A stretch of 64,000 nucleotides of DNA from positions 4,588,001-4,652,000 of the forward strand of contig NC_067203.1 in the NCBI RefSeq assembly GCF_026262505.1, given 5' to 3'. Both the position numbers and the translations under genes were made by a program. Shown here piece after piece: positions 41,381 through 49,963 of this stretch. The notes beneath the pieces were generated by a model. The model worked only from the letters and a program-made list of their open reading frames with translations, ran no database searches and was not told where the DNA came from. The stretch's first letter is position 1. Each line of letters starts with the position of its first letter. This DNA is from Trichomonas vaginalis G3 (taxonomy: Eukaryota > Parabasalia > Trichomonadida > Trichomonadidae).

Positions 41381-42190
41381 TTATCGAAATATTCTGTTAT
41401 TTTTTTCCTTCAGTAATGTTAAGTCTTCTTTGAATGTAAGTATTGTGCAACCTTTGATGTCATAGTGTGTTTGAGGTAACGTATCTTGAACTATCTGTTT
41501 AACATCTTCATTCGGTGTCATTGAAATCGGTAAGTTTTCACGATAGAACCAGTTTCTGTCAGATTTATATATTTTAGCAAGGTCGTAAAAGCTTTTGTTG
41601 TTTCTTCTGACTAAATGCAACATAACCATGTCACTGTCTTCTTCTTTCTCCAACTCTTCAGTATATATCATATACTTATAACTCTTTTCCTTTCCTTTTG
41701 GTACTGAACGTGGTATTCTTTTCTGTATGCTTTTGTCTTTGGATTCAATGACTTCATCTTTTGCATGAAGTTTCTTTTCCATATCTTCACGTTCTGCTTT
41801 ATATAGTTCATCTAACATCATGAAAATATAACAAGCATAACGAGGTGAAGCCCACATTGCTACAGCATTTACTAAAAGTCTATGAACATAATAACCTTTC
41901 AAACCAGGAGCCAAATTCTTGCGATTTTCGTACGGAATCTCTTCTCTCGGTTTTCCGAGGGAAGCAATCATATGAGGAAATTCTTCTAAAAGTTCTTTTG
42001 TCTGTTGGTTTTCAAACCAATGATATGCTTGCTTTGTAGAACGAAGAGCGTTCATTATACTCTGCATTTGGTACATGTCATCTTTGACTGAACGAATGAG
42101 TCTCAATTGTTTGTTATACTGTATGTATTCATATTCTTCATTAATGGCTTCATGAACGATAGCAGTTGTTGTGTTCTCTGTTGTTGACAT
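41381..42190 (-). CDS. KilA-N domain protein
   Basis: Start at ATG 42188-42190, which directly follows the shared TTTTTTATCCGGAATATAAAGACA leader; an upstream in-frame ATG at 42265 lies before that leader. About 270 residues. Residues ~40-130 hold a KilA-N-like DNA-binding domain (STKQAYHWFENQQTKELLEE, GLKGYYVHRLLVNAVAMW, SPRYACYIFMMLDELY). A charged coiled segment follows, then a C-terminal block (YKYMIYTEELEKEEDSDMV) like the T5orf172/DUF3627 ends of giant-virus KilA-N proteins. Probable regulator or DNA-handling protein of the element; it heads a run of three genes with the same leader. Confidence 0.75.
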   Translation of the reverse strand: MSTTENTTTAIVHEAINEEYEYIQYNKQLRLIRSVKDDMYQMQSIMNALRSTKQAYHWFENQQTKELLEEFPHMIASLGKPREEIPYENRKNLAPGLKGYYVHRLLVNAVAMWASPRYACYIFMMLDELYKAEREDMEKKLHAKDEVIESKDKSIQKRIPRSVPKGKEKSYKYMIYTEELEKEEDSDMVMLHLVRRNNKSFYDLAKIYKSDRNWFYRENLPISMTPNEDVKQIVQDTLPQTHYDIKGCTILTFKEDLTLLKEKNNRIFR

Positions 42191-42276
42191 ATCTGTCTTT
42201 ATATTCCGGATAAAAAATATTTTATAAAAAACTAACTTTATTTTCTGACTTTCACAAAAGACCAAAAATAAACGCT

Positions 42277-42888
42277 TTACATGTATTTTTCAGCAACTTC
42301 GTCAAATAATTTTATAGCTTTATCTATCTCATCTACTTCAAACGTTTCTTTACCTTTCATGGGAGCACCATACCTTTTCTCAAACTTTTCAAGTAGTTCT
42401 GTTTCTGCAGCTCTCATATCATTAACGAACACAACCTTGACTCTATTGACTGTACTGTCATATCTTTGAGTTATATTATATGTTCTTCCTATCTTATATC
42501 TCTTTGTATTGAAGTCCTTCGGTTTCTGAACGATGTAAAGTAAGCCTTCACTGCAACGTTCCGTATCGAATGAACCATAAGTTATGAAGTTATATCCAAC
42601 AACTGGGTCAATCCATAACAAAACTATTGGTATAAGACTTTTGTCAATGAGATATGCTGTAGTTCCATAGAATCTTACCGATATCATAAGCTCAGGATTT
42701 CTTGTCAAAATTTTCTGAGTTGAAGCATTTCTAACCCAGTCGTTTGTTTTCTTTCCAGATGGAGATATAATGTCTGACAAAGAATATTTGTTGTATTTCT
42801 TTGAGTATCTTACGTTTAAATCACCTATTCTAACCACTTTGGTGTCATTGTCTATCTTTCTAACTGTTTCAAACTCAATGTTTGACAT
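42277..42888 (-). CDS. KilA-N-like protein with T5orf172/GIY-YIG-type end
   Basis: Start at ATG 42886-42888, behind TTTTTATCTTGTATGTAAAGACA. About 203 residues. N-terminal VRIGDLNVRYSKKYNKYSLS and NDWVRNASTQKIL resemble the start of KilA-N domains. The C-terminal half has LLYIVQKP..YKIGRTYNITQRYDS, the YI-x-YKIGR-x(5)-R pattern of T5orf172/MUG113 domains of the GIY-YIG nuclease superfamily, with a Glu later (RAAETELLEKF). Whether it cuts DNA is unknown. Homology to its neighbour 41381-42190 is likely. Confidence 0.7.
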   Translation of the reverse strand: MSNIEFETVRKIDNDTKVVRIGDLNVRYSKKYNKYSLSDIISPSGKKTNDWVRNASTQKILTRNPELMISVRFYGTTAYLIDKSLIPIVLLWIDPVVGYNFITYGSFDTERCSEGLLYIVQKPKDFNTKRYKIGRTYNITQRYDSTVNRVKVVFVNDMRAAETELLEKFEKRYGAPMKGKETFEVDEIDKAIKLFDEVAEKYM

Positions 42889-43002
42889 TACTGTCTTTAC
42901 ATACAAGATAAAAATTTTTCTTAGAAAATAAAATTAGCGTTATTTTTCTAACTAATGAAATTCATTATTTTTGTTGCTGAATTCAATAAAAAGATATTTT
43001 AG

Positions 43003-43050
43003 GTGAAGAGGTGAGATTTCACCAGTTTTCTCACCTAATTTTTCACCCCA
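43003..43050. repeat. GGTGAGATTTCACC palindrome with CACC iterations
   Basis: Palindrome at 43010-43023 preceded by GGTGAAGA and followed by TTTTCTCACC and TTTTTCACC. It lies between the KilA-like genes and the 43057-43998 gene. Confidence 0.7.
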
Positions 43051-43056
43051 GTTATT

Positions 43057-43998
43057 TTATAAGCGTTTTACATGAATTGTACGATGTATATTTGAAATTC
43101 TAAACAATTTCGTAGCTTCTATTTCTTCTGTCAGTATGTCAAAAGTTTTAACAATGCCGAAAGTTTCTTTATACTTCTTCTTGACATCAGATAATAGGAA
43201 ATCGTCAGCTGTTGGATAGTTTTTGTTCAGAAATGCTAACATGTCCATTTTATCTTCTGCTGGTTTCTCTACTTCTTTCTTTAAGTCAGCATAGTCGTTT
43301 CTCATACGTTCTATCTCTTTGACGGAGTAGTTATATTTCCTCATTGCTGCTTTACATTTTGAACATTGCGGATTCATTTTTGCGTTATACATTGAAATTT
43401 GACCTGCTAGAACAACTAAGGCGTCAATGGTTTTCTTTAACTCAAAAGTTGTTGGTTTTATTTGTCCATTCCATATTTTACATCTTTTATCTTTATCTCT
43501 TATCTGCCATACACATTCAGCAACTAATGAAACAAAGTTGTCGTATGTCTTAAACTCCCCAGATTTATATATGTCAGAGATGTTCTTATATACCATGTCG
43601 CAATCTTTGTCCATAACTTTATGGTTGCAATGATATCCTAGAAACTCATAGTTTACTTTACGTATGAACTTCTTTATTTCTACTGAGTCAGTTGGTTTCA
43701 CTTCTATTTCATCGAATTCATGAATAGTGAGCTTTTGTTGTTGGATTTCAGGTAATTTGGGTAAATGGTCAATAATGTCCTGCATGTCATAAAGATACTG
43801 TTCATTTGTTTCATCTTTCGCACTACAGTCTAAATTACTTGTTAAAAGTTCTTGCTTAATTCTTTGTATTTCTGTCTCAAAAGTATATGAAGAAGGAATG
43901 AAGCTTTTCATCTCTACTAACATAGATGTAGGATTCATGACTAAAGAGTTTGGTGCTGTAGTTGTTTGAATTGTTGTAGAACCTATTGTTGAAATCAT
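43057..43998 (-). CDS. 313-aa Maverick protein with CxxC pair, unknown
   Basis: Start behind TTTTTTATCTTGTATGTAAAGAT, the same leader as the two KilA-like genes. Mostly helical. NPQCSKCKAAM at ~residue 205 is a possible half zinc site; earlier Cys/His (YHCNHKVMDKDC, RCKIW) could complete it. The C-terminal ~60 residues (TADDFLLSDVKKKYKETFG...) look like a winged-helix-type DNA-binding region. No family assigned; a regulatory or replication role is a guess from the leader and neighbours. Confidence 0.6.
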   Translation of the reverse strand: MISTIGSTTIQTTTAPNSLVMNPTSMLVEMKSFIPSSYTFETEIQRIKQELLTSNLDCSAKDETNEQYLYDMQDIIDHLPKLPEIQQQKLTIHEFDEIEVKPTDSVEIKKFIRKVNYEFLGYHCNHKVMDKDCDMVYKNISDIYKSGEFKTYDNFVSLVAECVWQIRDKDKRCKIWNGQIKPTTFELKKTIDALVVLAGQISMYNAKMNPQCSKCKAAMRKYNYSVKEIERMRNDYADLKKEVEKPAEDKMDMLAFLNKNYPTADDFLLSDVKKKYKETFGIVKTFDILTEEIEATKLFRISNIHRTIHVKRL

Positions 43999-44082
43999 AT
44001 CTTTACATACAAGATAAAAAAATAAATAAAAATAAAACTAACTTTATTTTTTCTATCTTAAGGAAATTCATGAAAATTCACG

Positions 44083-44111
44083 AGACCCAAAGGGTCTGAG
44101 CCGCTAAGCGG
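44083..44111. terminator. Two mini-hairpins downstream of the integrase region
   Basis: AGACCC-AAA-GGGTCT (44083-44097) and CCGCT-A-AGCGG (44101-44111) back to back, followed by the 12-bp tandem array. They lie between the start of 43998 and the stop of the integrase. Confidence 0.5.
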
Positions 44112-44203
44112 TGAGGGTGAGAAAACAGGTGAAAAAACAGGTGAGAAAACATGTGAAAAAACAGGTGAGAAAACAGGTGAAATCTCACCTCTTCACCTAA
44201 AAT
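44109..44203. repeat. 12-bp tandem array GTGARAAAACAG with terminal palindrome
   Basis: About five and a half copies of GTGA(G/A)AAAACAG from 44117, ending in GGTGAAATCTCACC (44176-44189) and CTTCACC. All copies face the same way. Iterated sites next to a palindrome look like binding sites for an element-encoded DNA-binding protein or a replication/packaging site; inferred. Confidence 0.8.
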
Positions 44204-44237
44204 ATATTTTTGTCTGATTTACATCCAACGAAAAAGT

Positions 44238-45323
44238 TTAGAAGAATTTTCTTATTCTTTCTGGCATATTTTTGTCTTTCCAGTACTCCCGCTCTAATGG
44301 TCCCAGATGTGTTGGCTTCGACTCTCTCAAGTTCTTAGATGGTATAACATCTTCAACGCCTCCTTCATATCTTACTTTATAAGTGTCATCGTTTGTGTTA
44401 TAGCCAAGTATTTCAATAACCACTCCTCGCTTTGCTTCGTCAATGGTTTCAGCAAGTTTGCCATTACTACTTTCGACTAATTTATGACGAGGGTAAAACG
44501 CTATGGAGTCGTCAGCAGCTTTTATAAGATATCCATTACCTTGCGTAGAGTCTATGATATAATAATTTCGACTTAACCTTAAACGTTTCTTTGTCAATGG
44601 TTTGTCGTCAAGAACTACACGAACTTTTGTACCAGGAATGAGGGTAAATTGTGTTGAATTTCTGATATTTTGTGTTTGGCTTCGTTTCTTTTGTATATAC
44701 TTTTCTTCTTGTTGTTGTGTCATTGAATTTGGTGTATGTCCTGTTGTAGAATGTGTTGAGGAATTATATACTTCGAGAAAATGTTTCATTGTTTCTTCGG
44801 TAAAGTCTCGCTCTTGATTTAAATCTCTGAGCGTCCTTATGAAGCGGTTTATGATGCCGAGTATGTTATGGTTATGGTCTTCAGTAGTGTAGTGAGTTAT
44901 GTTATGCTTAATGAGAAAATCTGTGATTTCATTGCTGAGGTATGCTGAATCCTGGTCTGATGTTAAAGTACTTGGGCTATGTTCTGCTACAAACTTTTGT
45001 AAAACTCTTAACACTTCACGAGTTCCTTTATTCCTCATTGGATATGCATATGCTTTACGAGTGTTAACATTAATGAAGATGAGGAATGGTTTATGTCCTC
45101 CTTTTCTGCTTTGAATGAGAGTGTCAAATTGGTATGCGTCAGGAGTGTTGGAGTAAATTGGTAAAAAGTAGTCGTAAGGGTTTATTTTTGTTTGATGTAC
45201 AACATTTTTGTCAAAGAACTTTTTCACTTCAGCTCTGTTAGTAAATCCCCAACTTTTTGCTGCTTCATTGAACTTCTTAAATGACCTCCATGGATGTTGT
45301 TCGAATACTTCTTTCAAGCTCAT
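44238..45323 (-). CDS. Maverick integrase with chromo/Tudor-like tail
   Basis: 361 residues, complete. The retroviral-integrase core has YQFDTLIQ (first Asp) and LTSDQDSAYLS (second Asp). The third acidic position, 36 residues further, falls on LGIINRFIRTLRD, where Asn stands in place of the expected Glu. The C-terminal domain includes VVIEILGYNTNDDTYKVRYEGG, a small beta barrel of chromo/Tudor type that may guide insertion. Its role would be to insert element DNA and make 6-bp target duplications. Either this copy has lost the catalytic Glu or the family uses another residue. The start context (AGAATAAAATCTTT) differs from the other genes. Confidence 0.85.
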   Translation of the reverse strand: MSLKEVFEQHPWRSFKKFNEAAKSWGFTNRAEVKKFFDKNVVHQTKINPYDYFLPIYSNTPDAYQFDTLIQSRKGGHKPFLIFINVNTRKAYAYPMRNKGTREVLRVLQKFVAEHSPSTLTSDQDSAYLSNEITDFLIKHNITHYTTEDHNHNILGIINRFIRTLRDLNQERDFTEETMKHFLEVYNSSTHSTTGHTPNSMTQQQEEKYIQKKRSQTQNIRNSTQFTLIPGTKVRVVLDDKPLTKKRLRLSRNYYIIDSTQGNGYLIKAADDSIAFYPRHKLVESSNGKLAETIDEAKRGVVIEILGYNTNDDTYKVRYEGGVEDVIPSKNLRESKPTHLGPLEREYWKDKNMPERIRKFF

Positions 45324-45363
45324 TTATGTAAAGTTAAAGATTTTATTCTAGGCTCAAGTATGT

Positions 45364-46979
45364 TTATTGAACGCGGTACCATGCAAATACAGTCACAAAT
45401 GGTGGCATATAATCTGCACCCGAGCCTGTTGGATTTGTTGTGAAAGTGTGTGAATGATTTCCTGTGGTTCCACAGAAAATACCTGTGCTTGAATCTACTG
45501 GTCACTTGAAATATCATATCTATTCATTCCCTGTCTATCCGAACCTGCTGCAAGATTTGTATAACCTCTTTTTGTTATTGAATGTGAATGATTACCTGTT
45601 GTGTTTGTAGTTCCTGTATGAGTGTGCGGTGGAAGGTTTGCTTCTTTAATTTTCTTCGAACCTCCTGTTTGCTTTGAATATCTAGCACAGTATAAGAATT
45701 TATCTACAATCTGCTTCCACGTACCAAAACCCAGAACTGTTTCTGGATTTGTTGAGTTCATTGACGTATAAATAGAACCAACAGGATATAATGTTTGAAG
45801 TATTTCTGTCTTTAATGTTTGAAGCTCTGTTTTGTCTGCTTTCTTATCTAACATTGTTGGTAGTTCATATGCTTCAAAGTTTCTGGCATGATCTTCGATA
45901 TTCCTGCAACTGTTATCTAAACTGTTAAGCGTGTCTTTTACACTAGTGCTTGGATTCTCTAAAGGTGCACTTGAACCAAGGTCAAAGTTCAATATTATGT
46001 CGTCTGCTCTAACAGTAGTGAAGGATTTATGTGTATGGTTCTTGTCGGCTTTATTATCATATAAATCTTGAGCAGTGAATTTAACATTATTTTCATCGTC
46101 CATGACATAAACATTTTTACAGCTAATTTCTTTCTTCGTTGTTATGTTTTCATTCGATGTTAAACCTTGTGAAAAGTTAGGAGGTTTATAATATAATGCA
46201 TCCCCACCAGTTCCGCCAACCGTTCCTTCAATACTTTCTATAGCAACAGTTGAGAAGGAGTTATGTGTATGATTTTTGTCTGCTTTCTTATCTAACATTG
46301 CTGGTAGTTCATGTGTTTCAAAGTTTCTGACATGACCTTCAATGTTCATACATTTGTTATTTAAGGAGTTTAGTGTATCTTTTACGCTTGTACTTGGATT
46401 CTCTAAAGGTGCACTTGAACCAAGGGTATAGTTCAATATTATGTCGTCTGCTCTAACAATAGTGAAGGATTCATGTGTATGGTTCTTGTCAGCTTTACTA
46501 TTTAATGTAGCTTGAAGTTCATTTATATCGGAGATATTGTGTTTATGAGATTTCAAAACTTTGTTCGTTGCGTCAAGTTCATCTTTGTCAGCTTTACTTT
46601 TAATAGCATCTTCAACGGTTATTTTTGTCTTAACTCTCAATGTAAATCTTGGTTCAACTAATACACCGTTAACAGAGAAAGTAGAGGCATAAATTTCATC
46701 GTTATAACCAAATGCTTCTGGTGCTTTACCTGTGTCATACTGTACAGTACAGCGTATATCATAACCTTTAGCACGAATGAATTTATATCTTCTTTCATTA
46801 ACATCTTCTGTCTTCACTTTTTCATCCTGTGTTAAATATCCATGGTAGTCCGTTATAATCTGTTCGTCTGAACTTATATAATGAACATGGTTTTTATCTG
46901 CTTTTTCGGCTAATTTCTCTTCTATCTCATGTGCTCTTCTTGCTTCATTTGTTTCATACGCATATGCAGCAATAGTCAT
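45364..46979 (-). pseudogene. Tail-fibre-like protein with collar-type end, frameshifted
   Basis: ATG 46977-46979; open for 494 codons to a stop at 45495. Repeated ADKNHTH and LDKKADK modules, each followed by S-F-x-T-V and a ~60-residue unit that occurs three to four times. Then YPVGSIYTSMN..NPETVLGFGTWKQI, as in phage tail-collar proteins, and TTGNHSHS motifs. Past the stop, another frame continues DSSTGIFCGTTGNHSHTF to MPPFVTVFAWYRVQ and a stop at 45364, the usual end of collar domains. So one indel near 45500 removes the last ~45 residues. Likely receptor-binding fibre of the particle; related to the 1-936 protein of Maverick A. Confidence 0.8.
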
Positions 46980-46996
46980 ATTTTAATGAGAATAAA

Positions 46997-47338
46997 ATGT
47001 TGTTCTATTTGCAAAGTACAGACCCAAACGAATACGGGACAGTAAAGCTACAAACAAACTTAGGTCTTCAGAATGAAGCGCTTGCTTTCAGAGTTGTTGA
47101 CTTCAATACTATCGCAACTTTTGTCATAACAGATGAAACAGATTTCATAGAGATTGAAATAGATGACAAAAGAAGTGTTATAACATTTCCTAATAGAGCT
47201 GGGTATAGAATAGATAAAATTGCTGGAGCCATAGATACTCTCATAAATAAAGAAACTATTGACAACATAGATGTCGAACTCTCTTCTGAGGGAACATTGA
47301 AGTTCAGCAGCGAGAAAGAGTTTAAGATACCAGAATGA
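46997..47338 (+). CDS. 113-aa Maverick protein, unknown
   Basis: Divergent from the fibre gene, 17 bases between start codons, so both share one promoter gap (ATTTTAATGAGAATAAA). Beta-rich and acidic (FIEIEIDDKRSVITF). No family recognised. With the next two genes it forms a plus-strand run of small proteins that probably belong to the fibre or capsid. Confidence 0.55.
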   Translation: MLFYLQSTDPNEYGTVKLQTNLGLQNEALAFRVVDFNTIATFVITDETDFIEIEIDDKRSVITFPNRAGYRIDKIAGAIDTLINKETIDNIDVELSSEGTLKFSSEKEFKIPE

Positions 47339-47411
47339 GTCATAGAGTACAACTTCTTTTGGGTGCATACCATATGACATTTCCTTTGAAAAGTGTTGAC
47401 AAACGATTGAG

Positions 47412-47759
47412 ATGAAATCTGTTCCATACGTATGTTATGGTAATTGTTTGTATATTGAGTCAAAAATAGCTAATGTCACAGGTATTTCAGGAGTTAATAG
47501 TAAAGGTTCAGTAGAATATAAGTCTTTCTGTTATGCAGTCAATTCAATGTTCATTCCAAACGTTCCTGTCATAGCAACTCATTTAGGTAAATGGGTTCAC
47601 ATTAGTCCTCATAATTTGAAAGACATGCAATTCAGACTTGTTGACTTTCAAGGAGAGCCTGTAGAACTGAAGGCACCAGTGCGAATGACTGTTGAAGTTG
47701 ACTTTTTAGAGAATATTAAATGCAACAGCTTACAAGAGAACTCAGAGCTAAAAATATAA
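47412..47759 (+). CDS. 115-aa Maverick protein, unknown
   Basis: Beta-rich; C-terminal block FRLVDFQGEPVELKAPVRMTVEVDF has the look of a structural beta-strand pair. It overlaps the next gene by 40 bases in another frame. No TTTTTAT motif in front, so it may be read from the transcript of the gene upstream. Confidence 0.55.
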   Translation: MKSVPYVCYGNCLYIESKIANVTGISGVNSKGSVEYKSFCYAVNSMFIPNVPVIATHLGKWVHISPHNLKDMQFRLVDFQGEPVELKAPVRMTVEVDFLENIKCNSLQENSELKI

Positions 47760-47962
47760 AGTATGAATGTTATGTATTAGGTCATGAACTTTGGTTGTTG
47801 CTGTTTGATGAAACAAATGAGTTAGTTATGTCAGTCAAGAGAACAGAAAAATATTGTGTTAGTGAAAACTGCACCAAGTCAATAAGATTAGGTTTGCATT
47901 ATGAAGATGAGTTCGATACTGTTGAAGAAGTTTTGGATAGATATTACAAATTGCTAACTTGA
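47720..47962 (+). CDS. 80-aa Maverick protein, unknown
   Basis: ATG 47720 lies inside the previous gene. Mixed sequence with LWLLLFDETNELV and an acidic end (YEDEFDTVEEVLDRYY). Small and unrecognised; supported by the tight gene packing and a good start, not by homology. Confidence 0.4.
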   Translation: MQQLTRELRAKNIKYECYVLGHELWLLLFDETNELVMSVKRTEKYCVSENCTKSIRLGLHYEDEFDTVEEVLDRYYKLLT

Positions 47963-47977
47963 AATTTTTTGACTGAC

Positions 47978-48010
47978 GGCGCAAAGCGCCAAGATGGGCT
48001 CAAAGAGCCC
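47978..48010. terminator. Two AAA-loop hairpins between convergent genes
   Basis: GGCGC-AAA-GCGCC with outer G/C pairs (47978-47990) and GGGCTC-AAA-GAGCCC (47996-48010), placed between the stops of the genes ending at 47962 and 48022. Confidence 0.6.
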
Positions 48011-48021
48011 TCCTGACTGCT

Positions 48022-48636
48022 TTAATTTACTAAAACATATTTCAAACAAAGCTTATAGTCAGTAGATAGTTTTGTATACTCGTTCGAATATTTATACTTA
48101 AACTCAACTCCTGTAGTTCCTGGTGTTTCAATGATGCGGATGTTACCTATTTTCATGAATAGTGGAGTTTGACCACAGCATTCGATTTCAGGGTCGAGAT
48201 AGTCAATGACACATTGTTTCCCTGTTATTCGTGATATAACATTTTCAAGGTCCTCCTTTGTTAGAATTATTTGGTTCTTACTTATAAGATTTGTCAAAAG
48301 CTTCTTATCGTCTTTGAGTAAAATTGTTTGGTATAACTGAAGAAGGTAATGGTCTACGTTATCTGAAGGATTTGTTTGAACATTTGTGTAAGGGTTGTCG
48401 TTGGCTTCTCTTGAAAGAACTTGGTCCAGTGGTGGATACTCTAACTTAACATCTGATGTAGTGTTAGCGTTTGAAGCTGTGTTTAAATTCACCGACTTAA
48501 GATCTGGTTCTTTTTCTTTCAAACACTCCGAACTATAGTTCTTTATGACAATATTGTTTGTCGTTCGTGAGTCAACATTTGATGTTGGTTCAATTGGAAC
48601 ATTAACGGCACCAGCTAAGATGGATTTGCTTCTCAT
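48022..48636 (-). CDS. 204-aa Maverick protein with conserved ECCGQ block
   Basis: Start behind TTTTTATTCTATATGAA. First ~110 residues low-complexity and Asn/Ser-rich; residues 110-204 are an ordered domain (LTKEDLENVISRITGKQC, PEIECCGQ, TPGTTGVEFKYKYS). The ordered domain is conserved in the decayed gene 2162-2821 of Maverick A, so it is a real gene of both elements. Function unknown. The first 90 bases and the next gene diverge from one 25-base promoter gap. Confidence 0.7.
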   Translation of the reverse strand: MRSKSILAGAVNVPIEPTSNVDSRTTNNIVIKNYSSECLKEKEPDLKSVNLNTASNANTTSDVKLEYPPLDQVLSREANDNPYTNVQTNPSDNVDHYLLQLYQTILLKDDKKLLTNLISKNQIILTKEDLENVISRITGKQCVIDYLDPEIECCGQTPLFMKIGNIRIIETPGTTGVEFKYKYSNEYTKLSTDYKLCLKYVLVN

Positions 48637-48661
48637 TTCATATAGAATAAAAACCTTTTAT

Positions 48662-49063
48662 ATGTATGAAATGAACAATATACTCGACAAGGGTTTGAAT
48701 GTAAAGCTAACGAATGAAAATATTGTTGAATTCACTGAGACAGGAGCTGTGTATAAAGATGTAGAACTACTGAACAAAAGAGCAAAGGGAAGAAGCAGGA
48801 ATATGAACAAAGGGTGGAAGCCTATAAAAATTTATGTCAATGATGGCTCAGGAGGTTCAAACATAAAGTATGCAGAAAGTTATAGAGTTTATGCCCTCAA
48901 AGGTGAAAAGCCTTCATTTAAGAACAGCTATTCTAACGCATATCCTCAAAAGCTAACGGATGGGGAAGTGGATGATATGAATGACAGCAAAAATATTAAC
49001 AGAAATGGCGACAGAGATGCATGGAATTTGTTTACCATCAGTCAATTGAAGGTTAAACTTTAA
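48662..49063 (+). CDS. 134-aa Maverick protein, unknown
   Basis: Start chosen at ATG 48662 (MYEMNNILDKGLNV) because the open frame upstream overlaps the opposite gene. Basic middle (NKRAKGRSRNMNKGWKPIKIY), Gly/Ser stretch (NDGSGGSN), acidic end. It overlaps the ATPase stop by four bases on the other strand. No family recognised. Confidence 0.5.
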   Translation: MYEMNNILDKGLNVKLTNENIVEFTETGAVYKDVELLNKRAKGRSRNMNKGWKPIKIYVNDGSGGSNIKYAESYRVYALKGEKPSFKNSYSNAYPQKLTDGEVDDMNDSKNINRNGDRDAWNLFTISQLKVKL

Positions 49064-49947
49064 AACAATGTTGGTCGTTCCCATGGAATATTTTTGACTT
49101 TAATGGTATTAGTCATGATATGAATCTCAAGGTATGAACGAGGAGAGATGAGAGACTTATATGCTTCCCAAATTTCTTCAAAAGGTAATGTTATACCTGA
49201 CTGTTTCCAAATGAGTTCAATATCATAACGTGAGAAACCTTGAAAGATAACGAAGTCAGTTATGAGACGTTTTATGTTTAAAGCAAGAAAACGCCATGTT
49301 TGCATAAGTATTGCTACAGTTAAGTGGTAATGTCTGACTTTAGTTATGATGTTAGCTAATGGTGAGTCTGGTTTTGACACTAAACCTTTTCCGGCGAAGT
49401 CGTCACAAACGAGCAGAGTGTTTGAAGGATACTTTTTGAAGGGGTATTTTGAAAGTTTTGACAGAATGTAGTTTGTAAGTCGTTTCATATCGTAAACTCC
49501 TGAGTATTGACGTAAGTGGTGTTTGTCAATAATTCTTTCCATCTCCTCAGAAGTCTTTTGCATTCCTGACTGTATGAACTCTACGATGGCATAATATTTT
49601 CTCTTACGTTGAATGTAACGTTGAAGAAATTCAATGAGTTCGCTATCTGGAACTTTAACGACAGATGCTTGAACTTTACTCATGAATGTTTTCGCTGTTG
49701 AGTCCATAGAGTCTGAAGTTGCTGATATAATGATTTGGTCATAGTAAGAGTCGTTTCCTAAACGCTCTGTTATGAGTATATGACGAATGAGGTTAAATGT
49801 CTTTCCTGAACCCATCTTTCCACAATAGAAATACACGCCATTTGAACAGAATTCATAATCTTTGCTGAAAGGAAGAATAAGAGAAGAGTTAAGTTTGTCT
49901 GTAGTTTCATTCATGTCTTCATCTACGTCATGTATTAAATGCTTCAT
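49060..49947 (-). CDS. A32/FtsK-like DNA-packaging ATPase
   Basis: 295 residues, intact. P-loop GKMGSGKT at ~residue 42, Walker B LLVCDD at ~175, followed by LTVAILMQTWRF with a probable sensor Gln, and the C-terminal block FVIFQGFSRYDIEL shared with the broken ATPase 4918-5746. The family powers DNA entry into capsids in polintons and NCLDV-type viruses. It diverges from the minor capsid-like gene at 49964 with 16 bases between starts (ATTTTATCTCC). Confidence 0.9.
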   Translation of the reverse strand: MKHLIHDVDEDMNETTDKLNSSLILPFSKDYEFCSNGVYFYCGKMGSGKTFNLIRHILITERLGNDSYYDQIIISATSDSMDSTAKTFMSKVQASVVKVPDSELIEFLQRYIQRKRKYYAIVEFIQSGMQKTSEEMERIIDKHHLRQYSGVYDMKRLTNYILSKLSKYPFKKYPSNTLLVCDDFAGKGLVSKPDSPLANIITKVRHYHLTVAILMQTWRFLALNIKRLITDFVIFQGFSRYDIELIWKQSGITLPFEEIWEAYKSLISPRSYLEIHIMTNTIKVKNIPWERPTLF

Positions 49948-49963
49948 TTTATCTCCATTAAAA

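Noticed and set aside
47060-47463. Minus-strand frames opposite the 46997 and 47412 genes
   Set aside because: Shadows of the plus-strand genes; no leader, Cys/Ser-rich antisense composition.
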